Shown: positions 7,789 to 15,888, counted from the stretch's first letter. The stretch is DNA of 30,505 nucleotides from Eggerthellaceae bacterium UBA5906 (GCA_002431805.1 DJEE01000138.1:1-30505), one strand, 5' to 3'. Notes: a model not told the origin generated them from the letters alone. Numbers and translations are program-made.

Positions 7789-7852
7789 GGCCAGGCGGTG
7801 CAAGGCTTACCCCAATTTGGGTGCAGAAACCCAAGCCATACCATGCCTGGCC
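7789..7852 (-). promoter_or_regulatory. Nested-stem leader RNA candidate upstream of the EamA gene
   Basis: Closing stem GGCCAGGC/GCCTGGCC is 8 bp and perfect (7789-7796/7845-7852). Inside it GGCTT/AAGCC pairs (7804-7808/7833-7837), and within that a short GGGT/ACCC hairpin can form. The whole sits about 70-130 nt before the start codon in an otherwise non-coding gap. Layout resembles a compact ligand-binding leader, but it matches no riboswitch consensus I know. Confidence 0.4.
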
Positions 7853-7890
7853 GAATCGCGAATGCGCATATGGGATTTGTACGTGAAGGG

Positions 7891-7937
7891 AAAAACAAAA
7901 AGGGGACCTGGCCTTTGGATTTTGCCAGATCCCCTTT
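7891..7937 (-). terminator. Rho-independent terminator after amidinotransferase gene
   Basis: A 14-bp stem (7899-7912/7924-7937, one G-U wobble) is followed on the minus strand by TTTTTGTTTTT. It isolates the amidinotransferase gene from the EamA operon. Confidence 0.93.
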
Positions 7938-7995
7938 CTTTTCGGAGCTTAGCCTGTTAGCGCATGCGCGCTAGGCGGCAACCGCTACGCGGCAA

Positions 7996-9144
7996 TTAGT
8001 CCTCCCACATCTCCGGATGGATGAGGGTGCAGTCCTTGACGCGGTTCGGGAAGTAGTCGAGGCACTCGCCCTCGCGGTAGACGTCTGCGGTGGAGCAGTG
8101 CAGGCCGCCGCCGAAGGGATATGCGTCGCGCAGGTCGACCGGGATGACGTTCATGCCCAGCTGGTCCATCTGCTCCTGCTGGTAGACCTCGGAGGCCTCG
8201 ACGATGACCGTGGAGGGGTCGAGCACCAGGCAGTTCATGGACAGCCACACGGAGCTGTAGCACAGCGCGGGCGGCTCGTCATGCGCGGGCTGGGCGGCGT
8301 CGACGATCTGCCAGTCGTTGGCCTCGAAGATGTCCTTCTGGCCCTCTGCCGGATGGCGGTGCGGGTTGTTGATGATCAGGCCCGGGCGCAGCGGCACGAA
8401 CGTGGCGTCGATGTGGATCGGGTAGGGGTCGCCCGGGAAGTTCATGGCATGGATGCGGTACTCGGGATAGTAGCGCTGGAACCACTCCATGGCGGTGCGG
8501 TTGGTGGTCAGGCCGTGCTGGATGAAGATGTCCTTGCCCATGCGCATCAGGTCGGCGGCGTCCCACATCGGCTCGACCTCGGTGGTCACGAAGTCCTTGT
8601 TGGCGGTGCGGACGAGGCGCTCTTCCAGGGTGATCTTCTCGTCGTAGTAGTTGTGCTTGTAGGAGGCGTCGGTCAGGCGCGGGCGGGGAGCCTGGGTCCA
8701 CAGGAACTCGGGGTCCTCATCGAAGTACTGCTTCATGAGCGGCCAGTAGGCCAGATACTCGAAGTAGCGGCAGCGGAAGGAGTTGGCGGAGGCCATGATC
8801 TCGTTGCCGACGGTCAGCAGGATGTCGCGCGGGGGCATGCAGGTCATCATGGAGTCGTTGCGGAAGTCCGGCGTGCCGATGGCCTGGTTCCACTGCAGAG
8901 GGGTCGGGCGGTCGACGACCACGCCGCGCTCCTCGACGGCCTTGACCAGGTTCTCGAGGCACTCGTTGCCACGCTCGACGGTGCGCAGCGGGCGCAGGCC
9001 CCACATGCCGCGCATCTCGGAGTCGACCGGCACCTTCTCAGAGGTTGCGGGCTCCTCGGGCGGGATCATGGAGTTATCGCAGCGGCCAACGATGACGCGC
9101 TTCAACGGATCCCAGTCGTTCCAAGAGTTGACAATCTTCGCCAT
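7996..9144 (-). CDS. Arginine:glycine amidinotransferase-like enzyme
   Basis: The 382-residue protein is close to the length of mature AGAT. Residues WDAAD (Asp195), PIHIDATF (His244) and GGGLHCST (Cys350) match the Asp-His-Cys triad of guanidino-group-modifying enzymes; SSVWLSMNCLVLD and NFPGDPYPIHIDATF align well with vertebrate glycine amidinotransferase. The family moves the amidino group of L-arginine to an amine, giving ornithine and, with glycine, guanidinoacetate. The acceptor here is not proven; an inosamine, GABA or another amine is possible. The start at 9144 has AAAGGAG six bases upstream. Codons are strongly biased to C/G-ending forms compared with neighbours, suggesting high expression or foreign origin. 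The gene is monocistronic, with its own promoter and terminator. Confidence 0.85.
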   Translation of the reverse strand: MAKIVNSWNDWDPLKRVIVGRCDNSMIPPEEPATSEKVPVDSEMRGMWGLRPLRTVERGNECLENLVKAVEERGVVVDRPTPLQWNQAIGTPDFRNDSMMTCMPPRDILLTVGNEIMASANSFRCRYFEYLAYWPLMKQYFDEDPEFLWTQAPRPRLTDASYKHNYYDEKITLEERLVRTANKDFVTTEVEPMWDAADLMRMGKDIFIQHGLTTNRTAMEWFQRYYPEYRIHAMNFPGDPYPIHIDATFVPLRPGLIINNPHRHPAEGQKDIFEANDWQIVDAAQPAHDEPPALCYSSVWLSMNCLVLDPSTVIVEASEVYQQEQMDQLGMNVIPVDLRDAYPFGGGLHCSTADVYREGECLDYFPNRVKDCTLIHPEMWED

Positions 9145-9161
9145 GACTGTCTCCTTTCTTT

Positions 9162-9182
9162 GAAGGTGCTTCCTACACCTTC
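9162..9182 (-). other. Hairpin just upstream of the amidinotransferase ribosome site
   Basis: A 7-bp perfect stem GAAGGTG/CACCTTC (9162-9168/9176-9182) with a 7-nt loop lies a few bases 5' of AAAGGAG. It may stabilise the message or modulate translation. Confidence 0.5.
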
Positions 9183-9315
9183 GACGATGCACACTACTTA
9201 TTGTGTACCACTTGGCTTTCCGGCCATTTGAATTGATTCGCTTGAAAGGGAAAGAACACTTGGCAACCCTTTTAGTTCGTTTCGTTTCGCATGTTCCGGT
9301 TTTGCCGACGTGCTA

Positions 9316-9344
9316 GTTATACCATCTTGATTGTGCGCCTGCAA
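9316..9344 (-). promoter_or_regulatory. Strong promoter of the amidinotransferase gene
   Basis: Minus-strand TTGCAG (9339-9344), a 17-bp spacer, then TGGTATAAC with an extended -10 (TATAAC, 9316-9321). The predicted start near 9309 gives a leader of about 165 nt. Confidence 0.72.
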
Positions 9345-9786
9345 TAGGCGATTTACTCGTAATTTTGGACATCTTGCACAAGGATATTATGCAAGTGCAC
9401 AAAAGTATGTAACAAAGCTGAAATATTTGAATATGCAATTTCAACGCGAATATTGGATATTTTTACGGTTTGTATCATTTGACACTAGTACGTAGAGGAT
9501 GGAAACGGGAAGCCATGCATTTGGCGTGTCAAATGCGTATCCCAAATCTCGACAATTATTTGCACAACCAATCGAAATTGTGGTTTCGATAAATTTCGCT
9601 AATCATTTTGAAATTGTTACAGCAGTGATATTAATTATCGAATTACGGTGTGAGCGGTCGATTTTGTGGAACGAACGGCAGTTTTCAACGGCTATGCAGC
9701 AAATTCGCTTGTTCGGCTGCTTAATTACACGGTATGCGATTATTTTTCCGTTTTATGCAGTATTGCTGAGTAAAGGACGCTTTACG
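9345..9786. promoter_or_regulatory. AT-rich intergenic region upstream of the amidinotransferase promoter
   Basis: About 440 bp are markedly richer in A/T than the genes around. Dyads seen are CTTGCA/TGCAAG around 9373-9395, TGAAAT/ATTTCA around 9419-9444, and ATCGAAA-N6-TTTCGAT (9571-9590). A plus-strand reading frame starting at 9499 has no ribosome site or recognisable sequence and runs into the hyp terminator, so I do not call it a gene. The region looks like a regulator-binding or UP-element zone. Confidence 0.4.
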
Positions 9787-9815
9787 CGAAAACGCCCGAC
9801 ATTTTGTCGGGCGTT
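9787..9815 (-). terminator. Rho-independent terminator of the hypFCD operon
   Basis: An 11-bp perfect stem AACGCCCGACA/TGTCGGGCGTT (9791-9801/9805-9815) with a TTT loop is followed on the minus strand by TTCGCG, about 70 bp after the hypD stop. Confidence 0.82.
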
Positions 9816-9883
9816 GCATCGGGTTACAAACTTGCATTGTTGTTGTGGCGCGCGGCGTTTGGACCGCCTGCGCACACCGCTTA

Positions 9884-11020
9884 TTAATAGTAACGGAAGT
9901 ATGCCGCGCAGCTGCCTTCACTGCTGACCATGCACGGGCCAACGGGGTTTTCCGGAGTGCACACCTTGCGGAACAGCGGGCATTCGTTCGGCGCCATACG
10001 TGCACGCAGCACGTCGCCGCAACGGCAGCCCTTCGGCTCGATGGTGGGTTCGATTTCCGGCTGAAAACGACGCAGGGCATCGAACTGCGCATACTTTTCG
10101 CGAATGCGATACCCGCTGCCCGGAATCTCCCCCAGCCCACGCCAGGTTGCCGTGCAGGTTTCGAATACCTCGTTGATGGCAGCAAGAGCGGTTGGATTGC
10201 CTTGCGCCATAACGCCGCGCGCGTAAGCAATTTCGATGTCGGCACGGCCCTCGTGCAGCTGGCGCACGAGCATGGCAATGCCCTGCAGCACGTCAACCGC
10301 CTCAAAGCCCGTGACAACCCCGGGGATGCCATATTTCTTCGCCAGGAACTCAAACGGTTTTGTACCCGTGATGGTGCATACGTGGCCAGGCAAGATAAGC
10401 GCGTCAAGCTTCAGGCTCGGGTCGTTCACAAGCGTCTCCAGAGCGCCGGGCATGTTTTTGTGCGCAGAGAACACGCTGAAGTTTTTCACGCCGTCGCGCG
10501 CGGCACGCAAGATGATGCTGGCGACCAGCGGCGTGGTGGTTTCGAAACCTACGCCCACAAACACGATTTGCTGGTTGGGGTTTTGCTTCGCCAACGTGAG
10601 CGCGTCAAGCGGCGAGTAGCAAATTTGCACGCTGCGACCCGCTGCCTGTTCTTTGAGCAGGCTTGACGTACTGCCGGGCACACGCGTCATGTCGCCGAAC
10701 GTGGCAATGGTGACGCCGGGGATGCGGCTGAGCGCGATAACGGCATCAATGTCGCGGTTCGACGTGACGCACACCGGGCAGCCCGGGCCCGATGACAGAT
10801 GCACGCGTTCGGGCATAAGGCTGCGGATGCCGTTGCGCGCGATGGTTACCGTGTGCGTGCCGCATACTTCCATGAGCGTGACGTCGCGCTCGGGGGCAAG
10901 CTTTGCAATGGAGTCGATAAGCCCGCGCGCCAGTTTTGGGTCTTTGAACGCGGCGAGCTCTTGCTGCATGGTGGAGGCGTCAACCGTGCGCGCGTGGTGC
11001 ATGTTTTGGGTTTCGGTCAT
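9884..11020 (-). CDS. hypD: Hydrogenase maturation protein HypD
   Basis: The protein is 378 residues, the normal family length. It carries LMEVCGTHT near residue 50, SSGPGCPVCVTS near 78-88, GFETTTP in the middle, PGHVCTITG, and a C-terminal cysteine set (CRCGDVLRARMAPNECPLF, VCTPENPVGPCMV) that holds the [4Fe-4S] cluster. HypD is the scaffold that, with HypC, takes cyanide groups made by HypE/HypF and builds the Fe(CN)2CO unit of NiFe hydrogenases. It starts 15 bases after hypC, so translation is probably coupled. A terminator follows rather than the usual hypE. Confidence 0.96.
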   Translation of the reverse strand: MTETQNMHHARTVDASTMQQELAAFKDPKLARGLIDSIAKLAPERDVTLMEVCGTHTVTIARNGIRSLMPERVHLSSGPGCPVCVTSNRDIDAVIALSRIPGVTIATFGDMTRVPGSTSSLLKEQAAGRSVQICYSPLDALTLAKQNPNQQIVFVGVGFETTTPLVASIILRAARDGVKNFSVFSAHKNMPGALETLVNDPSLKLDALILPGHVCTITGTKPFEFLAKKYGIPGVVTGFEAVDVLQGIAMLVRQLHEGRADIEIAYARGVMAQGNPTALAAINEVFETCTATWRGLGEIPGSGYRIREKYAQFDALRRFQPEIEPTIEPKGCRCGDVLRARMAPNECPLFRKVCTPENPVGPCMVSSEGSCAAYFRYY

Positions 11021-11035
11021 GGCAAGCCCTTGCTG

Positions 11036-11284
11036 CTATGCTGCCGTTGTCGGCAGCTCTTCGCCGGCAAGATCAGGGAATTCCCTGATAAGATTGATAG
11101 TTTCTTGCGCATAATCAGGGTCAACCACTTCAATGGCAAACCCCGCGTGCACCAGCACGAAATCGCCCACGCCAGCTTGCGGCGTAAGGTCCAAAGAGAT
11201 GCTGCGCGTAACGCCTAAGATGTCAACGGTTGCCAGACCGTCACCGTCAAGCTGCGTGATTTGCGCAGGAATTGCTAGGCACAT
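11036..11284 (-). CDS. hypC: Hydrogenase maturation chaperone HypC/HybG
   Basis: The 82-residue protein begins MCLAIPAQI; after Met removal the conserved N-terminal Cys2 binds the iron fragment held with HypD and the hydrogenase large-subunit precursor. The LGVTRSISLDL and VGDFVLVHAGFAIEVVD segments are standard HypC. The start at 11284 (rather than 11362) is fixed by this motif and by GAAGG five bases upstream. It lies between hypF and hypD on the same strand. Confidence 0.96.
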   Translation of the reverse strand: MCLAIPAQITQLDGDGLATVDILGVTRSISLDLTPQAGVGDFVLVHAGFAIEVVDPDYAQETINLIREFPDLAGEELPTTAA

Positions 11285-11348
11285 AGCTGCCTTCTTTCTG
11301 TGATAAGCCACCGAGTTTTGCTTGGCCGCGCCAACGAGCGCGCAACGG

Positions 11349-13850
11349 TTACTTGGCGGCAAGTTCGTTCGTCTTATTCGCTGCCCATGCTACCACAGCT
11401 TGGCCGTAGGATATGCAGCCGTCACTCGGCGGCAAATCGCGGTTCAGCGCCACGGTGAAGCCCGCGTTTTGCAGCGCCGTTGTTGCATGCTCAATAAGGT
11501 AGCGGTTAAGGAACACGCCGCCCGAAAGCGCCACCGTGGTGATGCCGTACAAGCTTTGCACCAGCTGAGCAGCCATAACGATGGCGTTTGCAAACGCATC
11601 GTGGAAACGGCGCGCAATAGTTGCCACCGGCACGCCGGCCGCTTTGTCGTCAAGCAGCGCCGTGAACGCCGGCGCGGCATCGAACAGCAGCACCGAAGTA
11701 TCAAGCGCTGTGCTGGTTTCCGTAGCCGTGTTCTTCACGACATCTATATGGTATGCGTCGGTAACTGGCAGCGCCGCAGGCACGCTGCCCATGGCCGCCT
11801 CCAACTCGATGGCGGGCTGGCCTTCGTACGTAGGCTGCGTGCACACGCCCAACAACGCGCTTGCCGCATCGAACAGACGCCCCACCGAAGAGGTGTACGG
11901 TGTGTTCAAGCTGCGCTCGATCATTTGGCCGCACACGTCGGCCTGCTCCCCCAGCACCGCAAGCGCTTCGGCTGCACCCGCGTGTTCCAGCAGGTCGAAC
12001 TCATACAGCACGCCATACGCCATGCGCAGCGGATTGCGCACCGCCGCGGCGCCACCGGGCATGGGCACGTACGCGAAGTTGGCGAAACGCTCGTAAGCCT
12101 GCTGGTTTGCAAGCAGCACTTCGCCACCCCAGATGTTGCCGTCGGGGCCGAAGCCCGTGCCGTCGAACGCGATGCCGCACACGGGGCCGAACAGGCCGTT
12201 TTCGCCGAGCACCGACGCTACATGCGCATGGTGATGCTGCACTTGGGTAAGCGGCATGTTGCTGCGTTGCGCCTGTTCACGCGCCCATTTGCTGGTAAGG
12301 TACTCAGGATGCATATCGCACGCCAAGCGCACAGGCTGTTCCTGGAACAGCTGCTGGTAGCGCGTTTTCGCCTCAAGCCAGGCATCGTAAGTTTCAGCGT
12401 TTTCCACGTCGCCGATATGCTGCGACACGAACGCATCGGGCTGCTGGTCGTCAGCCGCCGCAGCGCGCACAAGCGTAAACGTTGCCTTTTGCTCGGGGCC
12501 TGTGGCCAGCAACGTTTCCTGCCGAGGCTGCGCCTCGGGGCAGTTTAGCGGCAAGGGCAGCGGCGCATAACCGCGCGCACGGCGCACGAACTGAATAGCC
12601 TGTTCGCCGCCAGCCTGGACAACGCGCACCACCGAATCGTCGAAGCGCGCGCGAATGGCGCGGTTGTTACCCAGAACAGCATCTGCAATGCCGGCAAGCT
12701 TTTCGCACGCCTGCGCATCGTCGGTAACAATGGGCTCGTTGTGCATGTTTCCCGAGGTCATCACCAACATTGGCAGCGCATCGGCGCCTTTGGCAGCATG
12801 CAGCGCCTGGGTAAAATCGTGCAGCAGCAAGTACTGTACGGGCGTGCACGGAAGCATCACGCCCAGCTCGGGGAGCTTGTCGGCCAAGCCCGCCGCAAGC
12901 TGCACGTCTTGACGCTTGCGCAACAGCACGATGGGGCGCTTCGTGGATTCCAACACGCTTTGCTCCACCTTATCAACGTGGCACACGCGGCGTGCATCAT
13001 CGGCGCTGGCCACCATCACGGCAAACGCCTTGCCCCAACGGTGCTTGCGTTCGCGCAGCTTTGTCAGCGCTTCGGGGTTTGCGGCGTCGCACACCAGGTG
13101 AAAGCCGCCGAGGCCCTTCACCGCCGCAATCCCGCCATCAAGCAGCAGCTGCACCACCTGCGCAAAGATGGCATCGGAGGCTTCGCGGGTGTTGCCCCAA
13201 GCAATTGCCCAACCATTATTAACCGGGAATCTCGAAAAGGTCAGCGAGGGCGATTGCGGCGCATCGGCCGCAGGCACGCTAAGCGAAACGTGAGGCCCGC
13301 ACTCCCAACAGGCATCGGGTTGTGCGTGAAAGCGCCGGTCAAGCGGGTCAGCGTACTCTTCCGCACAGCGCGGGCACATGGGAAAATCCTTCATGGACGT
13401 TGCCGGGCGGTCGTAGGGCAACGAGTTGATGATGGTGAAACGCGGGCCGCAGTTCGTGCAGTTGATGAACGGATAGCGATAGCGGCGGTCGTTCGGATTG
13501 AACAGCTCGGCAAGGCAGTCGTCGCACGTGGCAAGATCAGGCGACACCAACGTGGTTTGTTCGGCCGCATGCTCGTCCGAAAAGCGAATCTCGAACGTTT
13601 TGAAGTCTTCAACCGGCACTTCGTGTAAGTCGACTTCCTTGATTTTCGCAGCGCTTGGCGGGTTCATGTGCAGCTCGGTGACGAACTTGTCCAGCAGGTT
13701 CGCCTCGCCTTCCGCATGGATGGACACACCCTCCGTTGCGTTCAAAACCCAACCGTTGACCAGGTACTTTTTTGCCAAACGATACACAAAGGGGCGAAAC
13801 CCGACCCCTTGCACGATGCCTTTGACTTGAATATCAAGCGCTTCAACCAT
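11349..13850 (-). CDS. hypF: Carbamoyltransferase HypF
   Basis: The 833-residue protein is somewhat longer than usual (about 750-780). The order is an acylphosphatase domain at 1-90 (VQGVGFRPFVYRLA), two Cys-rich zinc motifs at about 105-195 (CDDC, CTNCGPRF, CPRC, CWECGP), a YrdC-like domain (KGLGGFHLVCDA, TSGNMHNEPIV) and a C-terminal Kae1/TobZ-like domain with QHHHAHVASVL and FDGTGFG. It converts carbamoyl phosphate and ATP to carbamoyl-AMP and passes the carbamoyl group to the HypE C-terminal Cys, the source of the cyanide ligands. An atypical stretch of roughly 30 residues (DAPQSPSLTFSRF... to REASDAIF) lies between the zinc and YrdC domains. It heads hypF-C-D; the gap to hypC is 64 bp. 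Confidence 0.95.
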   Translation of the reverse strand: MVEALDIQVKGIVQGVGFRPFVYRLAKKYLVNGWVLNATEGVSIHAEGEANLLDKFVTELHMNPPSAAKIKEVDLHEVPVEDFKTFEIRFSDEHAAEQTTLVSPDLATCDDCLAELFNPNDRRYRYPFINCTNCGPRFTIINSLPYDRPATSMKDFPMCPRCAEEYADPLDRRFHAQPDACWECGPHVSLSVPAADAPQSPSLTFSRFPVNNGWAIAWGNTREASDAIFAQVVQLLLDGGIAAVKGLGGFHLVCDAANPEALTKLRERKHRWGKAFAVMVASADDARRVCHVDKVEQSVLESTKRPIVLLRKRQDVQLAAGLADKLPELGVMLPCTPVQYLLLHDFTQALHAAKGADALPMLVMTSGNMHNEPIVTDDAQACEKLAGIADAVLGNNRAIRARFDDSVVRVVQAGGEQAIQFVRRARGYAPLPLPLNCPEAQPRQETLLATGPEQKATFTLVRAAAADDQQPDAFVSQHIGDVENAETYDAWLEAKTRYQQLFQEQPVRLACDMHPEYLTSKWAREQAQRSNMPLTQVQHHHAHVASVLGENGLFGPVCGIAFDGTGFGPDGNIWGGEVLLANQQAYERFANFAYVPMPGGAAAVRNPLRMAYGVLYEFDLLEHAGAAEALAVLGEQADVCGQMIERSLNTPYTSSVGRLFDAASALLGVCTQPTYEGQPAIELEAAMGSVPAALPVTDAYHIDVVKNTATETSTALDTSVLLFDAAPAFTALLDDKAAGVPVATIARRFHDAFANAIVMAAQLVQSLYGITTVALSGGVFLNRYLIEHATTALQNAGFTVALNRDLPPSDGCISYGQAVVAWAANKTNELAAK

Positions 13851-13910
13851 AAGACAACCTTTCCCTTGGCGTTTCGGCTACCGCTTCCCGCAGGTGCCGG
13901 TGCGCCCTTT

Positions 13911-13946
13911 AAACCAAAAGGCGCACCGGCAAAGCCAATGCGCCTT
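13911..13946 (-). terminator. Rho-independent terminator after pgi
   Basis: On the minus strand AAGGCGCA...TGCGCCTT (13939-13946/13918-13925) forms an 8-bp stem merging into TTTTGGTTT. A competing 11-bp perfect stem GCCGGTGCGCC/GGCGCACCGGC (13896-13906/13920-13930) overlaps it and could form instead within the hypF leader. Confidence 0.72.
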
Positions 13947-13974
13947 CGTTTCGCAAACGCGTATCCGCCCAGGC

Positions 13975-15687
13975 CTATGCCTGCTGCAGCTCTTCCAAAA
14001 TGTCGCTTACAACCTCGGCCAGCGCGCGCAGCGTAACACCGGAGTTGTCGGGCAGGTGCAGGTGAACGCAGCGACGCCCGCGGCTTGCCAGGGTAACCAA
14101 ATCGCCCGAAGCCTGTGCCTTCGCCAGCGAACCCAGGCTTTCGGCCTCTTGTTTCAGCGGGATGTCCTTCAGCTCGTCGGCTGACAGGATAAGGAACACG
14201 CCGCAGTTCGGGCCGCCTTTTTGCAGCTGGCCGGTGGAGTGCAGGTAGCGCGGACCCACTTCCAGGCACGACACCACGTGGCACTTGTCGGCCACGCCGT
14301 GGCGGATAGTTTCAAGCGCCTCGCGACGGCCCTCGCCCGTGAACGGCAAGAACGCGTTCAGCGCGAAGAAGTCGCCCGGCTGGATGCTGCCAAGCAACGC
14401 GCGCAGGCTGGCGCGCACGTCGGTGCAGTCCTTGAAGCACTCGGCCTGGCGCACCTCCACCTGGCCCATGTGCACGTCGTCGATGAAGTCCTGCACGTAG
14501 TCGGGTTCGGGTTGGCCATCGCGCAGGATGTCGAGCACCGCGGCCTTTGCCGACGCAACGTCGGGCTGGTCGAACGGGCACACCTTCATAAGGTAGCCGC
14601 ACATGGCAATGGCGTACTCCCACATAACGAAGTGCTCGGGCAGCTCGTACACGGATTCGATCTTGAACGCCGCGCGCGGGATGGTGGGGTCGATGTAGGA
14701 CAGGCTCATCTCGAAGTTGTGACGCTCGTCCCACAGGTCGTTCTTCGTTTGGTACATGATGACGCTGCGGTCGCCCGGGTCCTTCTTCAACAACAGCGTG
14801 TCAATCTCGATGTTCGGCAGGATGCCCTGGCCGTTTTTGCCCACGCTTTCGGCAACCAGCTGCTCAATCCACAAGCCAAGCACGCGGCCGCGCTTTTGCG
14901 TGAGGAAGCTGAACTTGTTGCGACCCTGCATGTAGTTGTCGTACAGAAAAGCCGCCAGGCCAATGGCCGGGTTGTCGATAGCGTCTTCGCTGCAGGCGCG
15001 TTCGGCCTCAAGCGCATGTGCCATGAACTCCTGCAGGTTGATGCCAACCAGCGCAGCGGGCAGCAAGCCGAACACGGACAGCGCACTAAAGCGGCCGCCC
15101 ACCGTAGGCTCGCCGGAAAACACTGCGGCCCAGCCTTCTTCGCGAGCCTGCTGTTCCAGCTTCGAGCCGGGGTCGGTGATGGCAACCAGGTGCTGCACCA
15201 GTTCCTCGTTGGAAATCTGGTCAGCCAGCGCATCGCGCACGGCGCGCAGCGCCAGGCGCGGCTCGATGGTGCCACCCGACTTCGAGGACACCACGAACAG
15301 CGTGGTGCGCGGGTCAATTTCGGACAGGATGCCGCGCACGCGCACCGGCGAGTCGGAATCGAGCGTGCGGAACTGCACAAGCGACGAGTCGGGCTTGTGA
15401 TATTTCGTGATGGTCATGGGAGCCTGAGTGGAACCACCCTGACCAATAAGCACCACCGATTTCAAGCCCTGGGCGATAATGGAATCGGCAAATGCCTGAA
15501 TCTCCTGCAAAGGATAAGGCGGGTTGCTGGCAAGGTCAGCCCAGCCCATATAATTCTGTGCGCACTCCTGCGCTTCATCGGAAAAGCCATAAAGCGTTGC
15601 GTCCTTCGCGTGAAGGCGGCTGGCAACGCAATCCTTCACCAACGTTTTGGTGGAGGGGTAAAGCTTTTCCATATCTCCAGACAGCAT
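13975..15687 (-). CDS. pgi: Glucose-6-phosphate isomerase (PGI domain of the Tal-PGI type)
   Basis: The protein has 570 residues. GQGGSTQAPMT and VVSSKSGGTIEP form the sugar-phosphate SIS region, GGRFSALSVFGLLPAAL is the PGI signature 1-like stretch, and GPRYLHSTGQLQKGGPN near residue 485 is the C-terminal lysine region. The C-terminal part matches the isomerase half of bifunctional transaldolase/PGI proteins better than classical PGI, but no transaldolase domain is attached. The enzyme interconverts glucose-6-phosphate and fructose-6-phosphate in the cytoplasm. The ATG at 15687 has AAGAAGG five bases upstream and is preferred over the GTG at 15693. It has its own promoter and terminator. Confidence 0.9.
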   Translation of the reverse strand: MLSGDMEKLYPSTKTLVKDCVASRLHAKDATLYGFSDEAQECAQNYMGWADLASNPPYPLQEIQAFADSIIAQGLKSVVLIGQGGSTQAPMTITKYHKPDSSLVQFRTLDSDSPVRVRGILSEIDPRTTLFVVSSKSGGTIEPRLALRAVRDALADQISNEELVQHLVAITDPGSKLEQQAREEGWAAVFSGEPTVGGRFSALSVFGLLPAALVGINLQEFMAHALEAERACSEDAIDNPAIGLAAFLYDNYMQGRNKFSFLTQKRGRVLGLWIEQLVAESVGKNGQGILPNIEIDTLLLKKDPGDRSVIMYQTKNDLWDERHNFEMSLSYIDPTIPRAAFKIESVYELPEHFVMWEYAIAMCGYLMKVCPFDQPDVASAKAAVLDILRDGQPEPDYVQDFIDDVHMGQVEVRQAECFKDCTDVRASLRALLGSIQPGDFFALNAFLPFTGEGRREALETIRHGVADKCHVVSCLEVGPRYLHSTGQLQKGGPNCGVFLILSADELKDIPLKQEAESLGSLAKAQASGDLVTLASRGRRCVHLHLPDNSGVTLRALAEVVSDILEELQQA

Positions 15688-15717
15688 GAGCACCTTCTTT
15701 CTGCGTAAGTATTCAGC

Positions 15718-15726
15718 ATTCTAGCA
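15718..15726 (-). promoter_or_regulatory. Extended -10 promoter of pgi
   Basis: Minus-strand TGCTAGAAT is an extended -10; no good -35 is seen. The predicted start is about 25 nt upstream of the ATG. Confidence 0.5.
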
Positions 15727-15808
15727 AACCCCGCCAACGCGTGCCCCATATGGGCATTTTTGTGTGATGGAGTTGTGAACCAGGAAGTAAGCTGATAGGC
15801 GTTCGAGA

Positions 15809-15841
15809 CAAAAACGCCCTCGTTTTACGCAAACGAGGGCG
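15809..15841 (-). terminator. Rho-independent terminator after ldh
   Basis: An 11-bp perfect stem CGCCCTCGTTT/AAACGAGGGCG (15815-15825/15831-15841) has a 5-nt loop and is followed on the minus strand by TTTTTGTC. Confidence 0.93.
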
Positions 15842-15888
15842 CGAAGTGGCACGGGGAAGACGCTTCCAGGTCTTTCGCGGCGCGAATG

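Noticed and set aside
8017..9231. 404-codon open frame opposite the amidinotransferase
   Set aside because: Shadow caused by strong G/C-ending codon bias of the real gene; translation is Val/Leu/Asp/Gly-rich and matches nothing.
9499..9927. 142-codon plus-strand frame in the AT-rich region
   Set aside because: No ribosome site, no recognisable sequence, crosses the hyp terminator and overlaps the hypD 3' end.
14221..15708. 495-codon open frame opposite pgi
   Set aside because: Antisense shadow; no ribosome site or domain.
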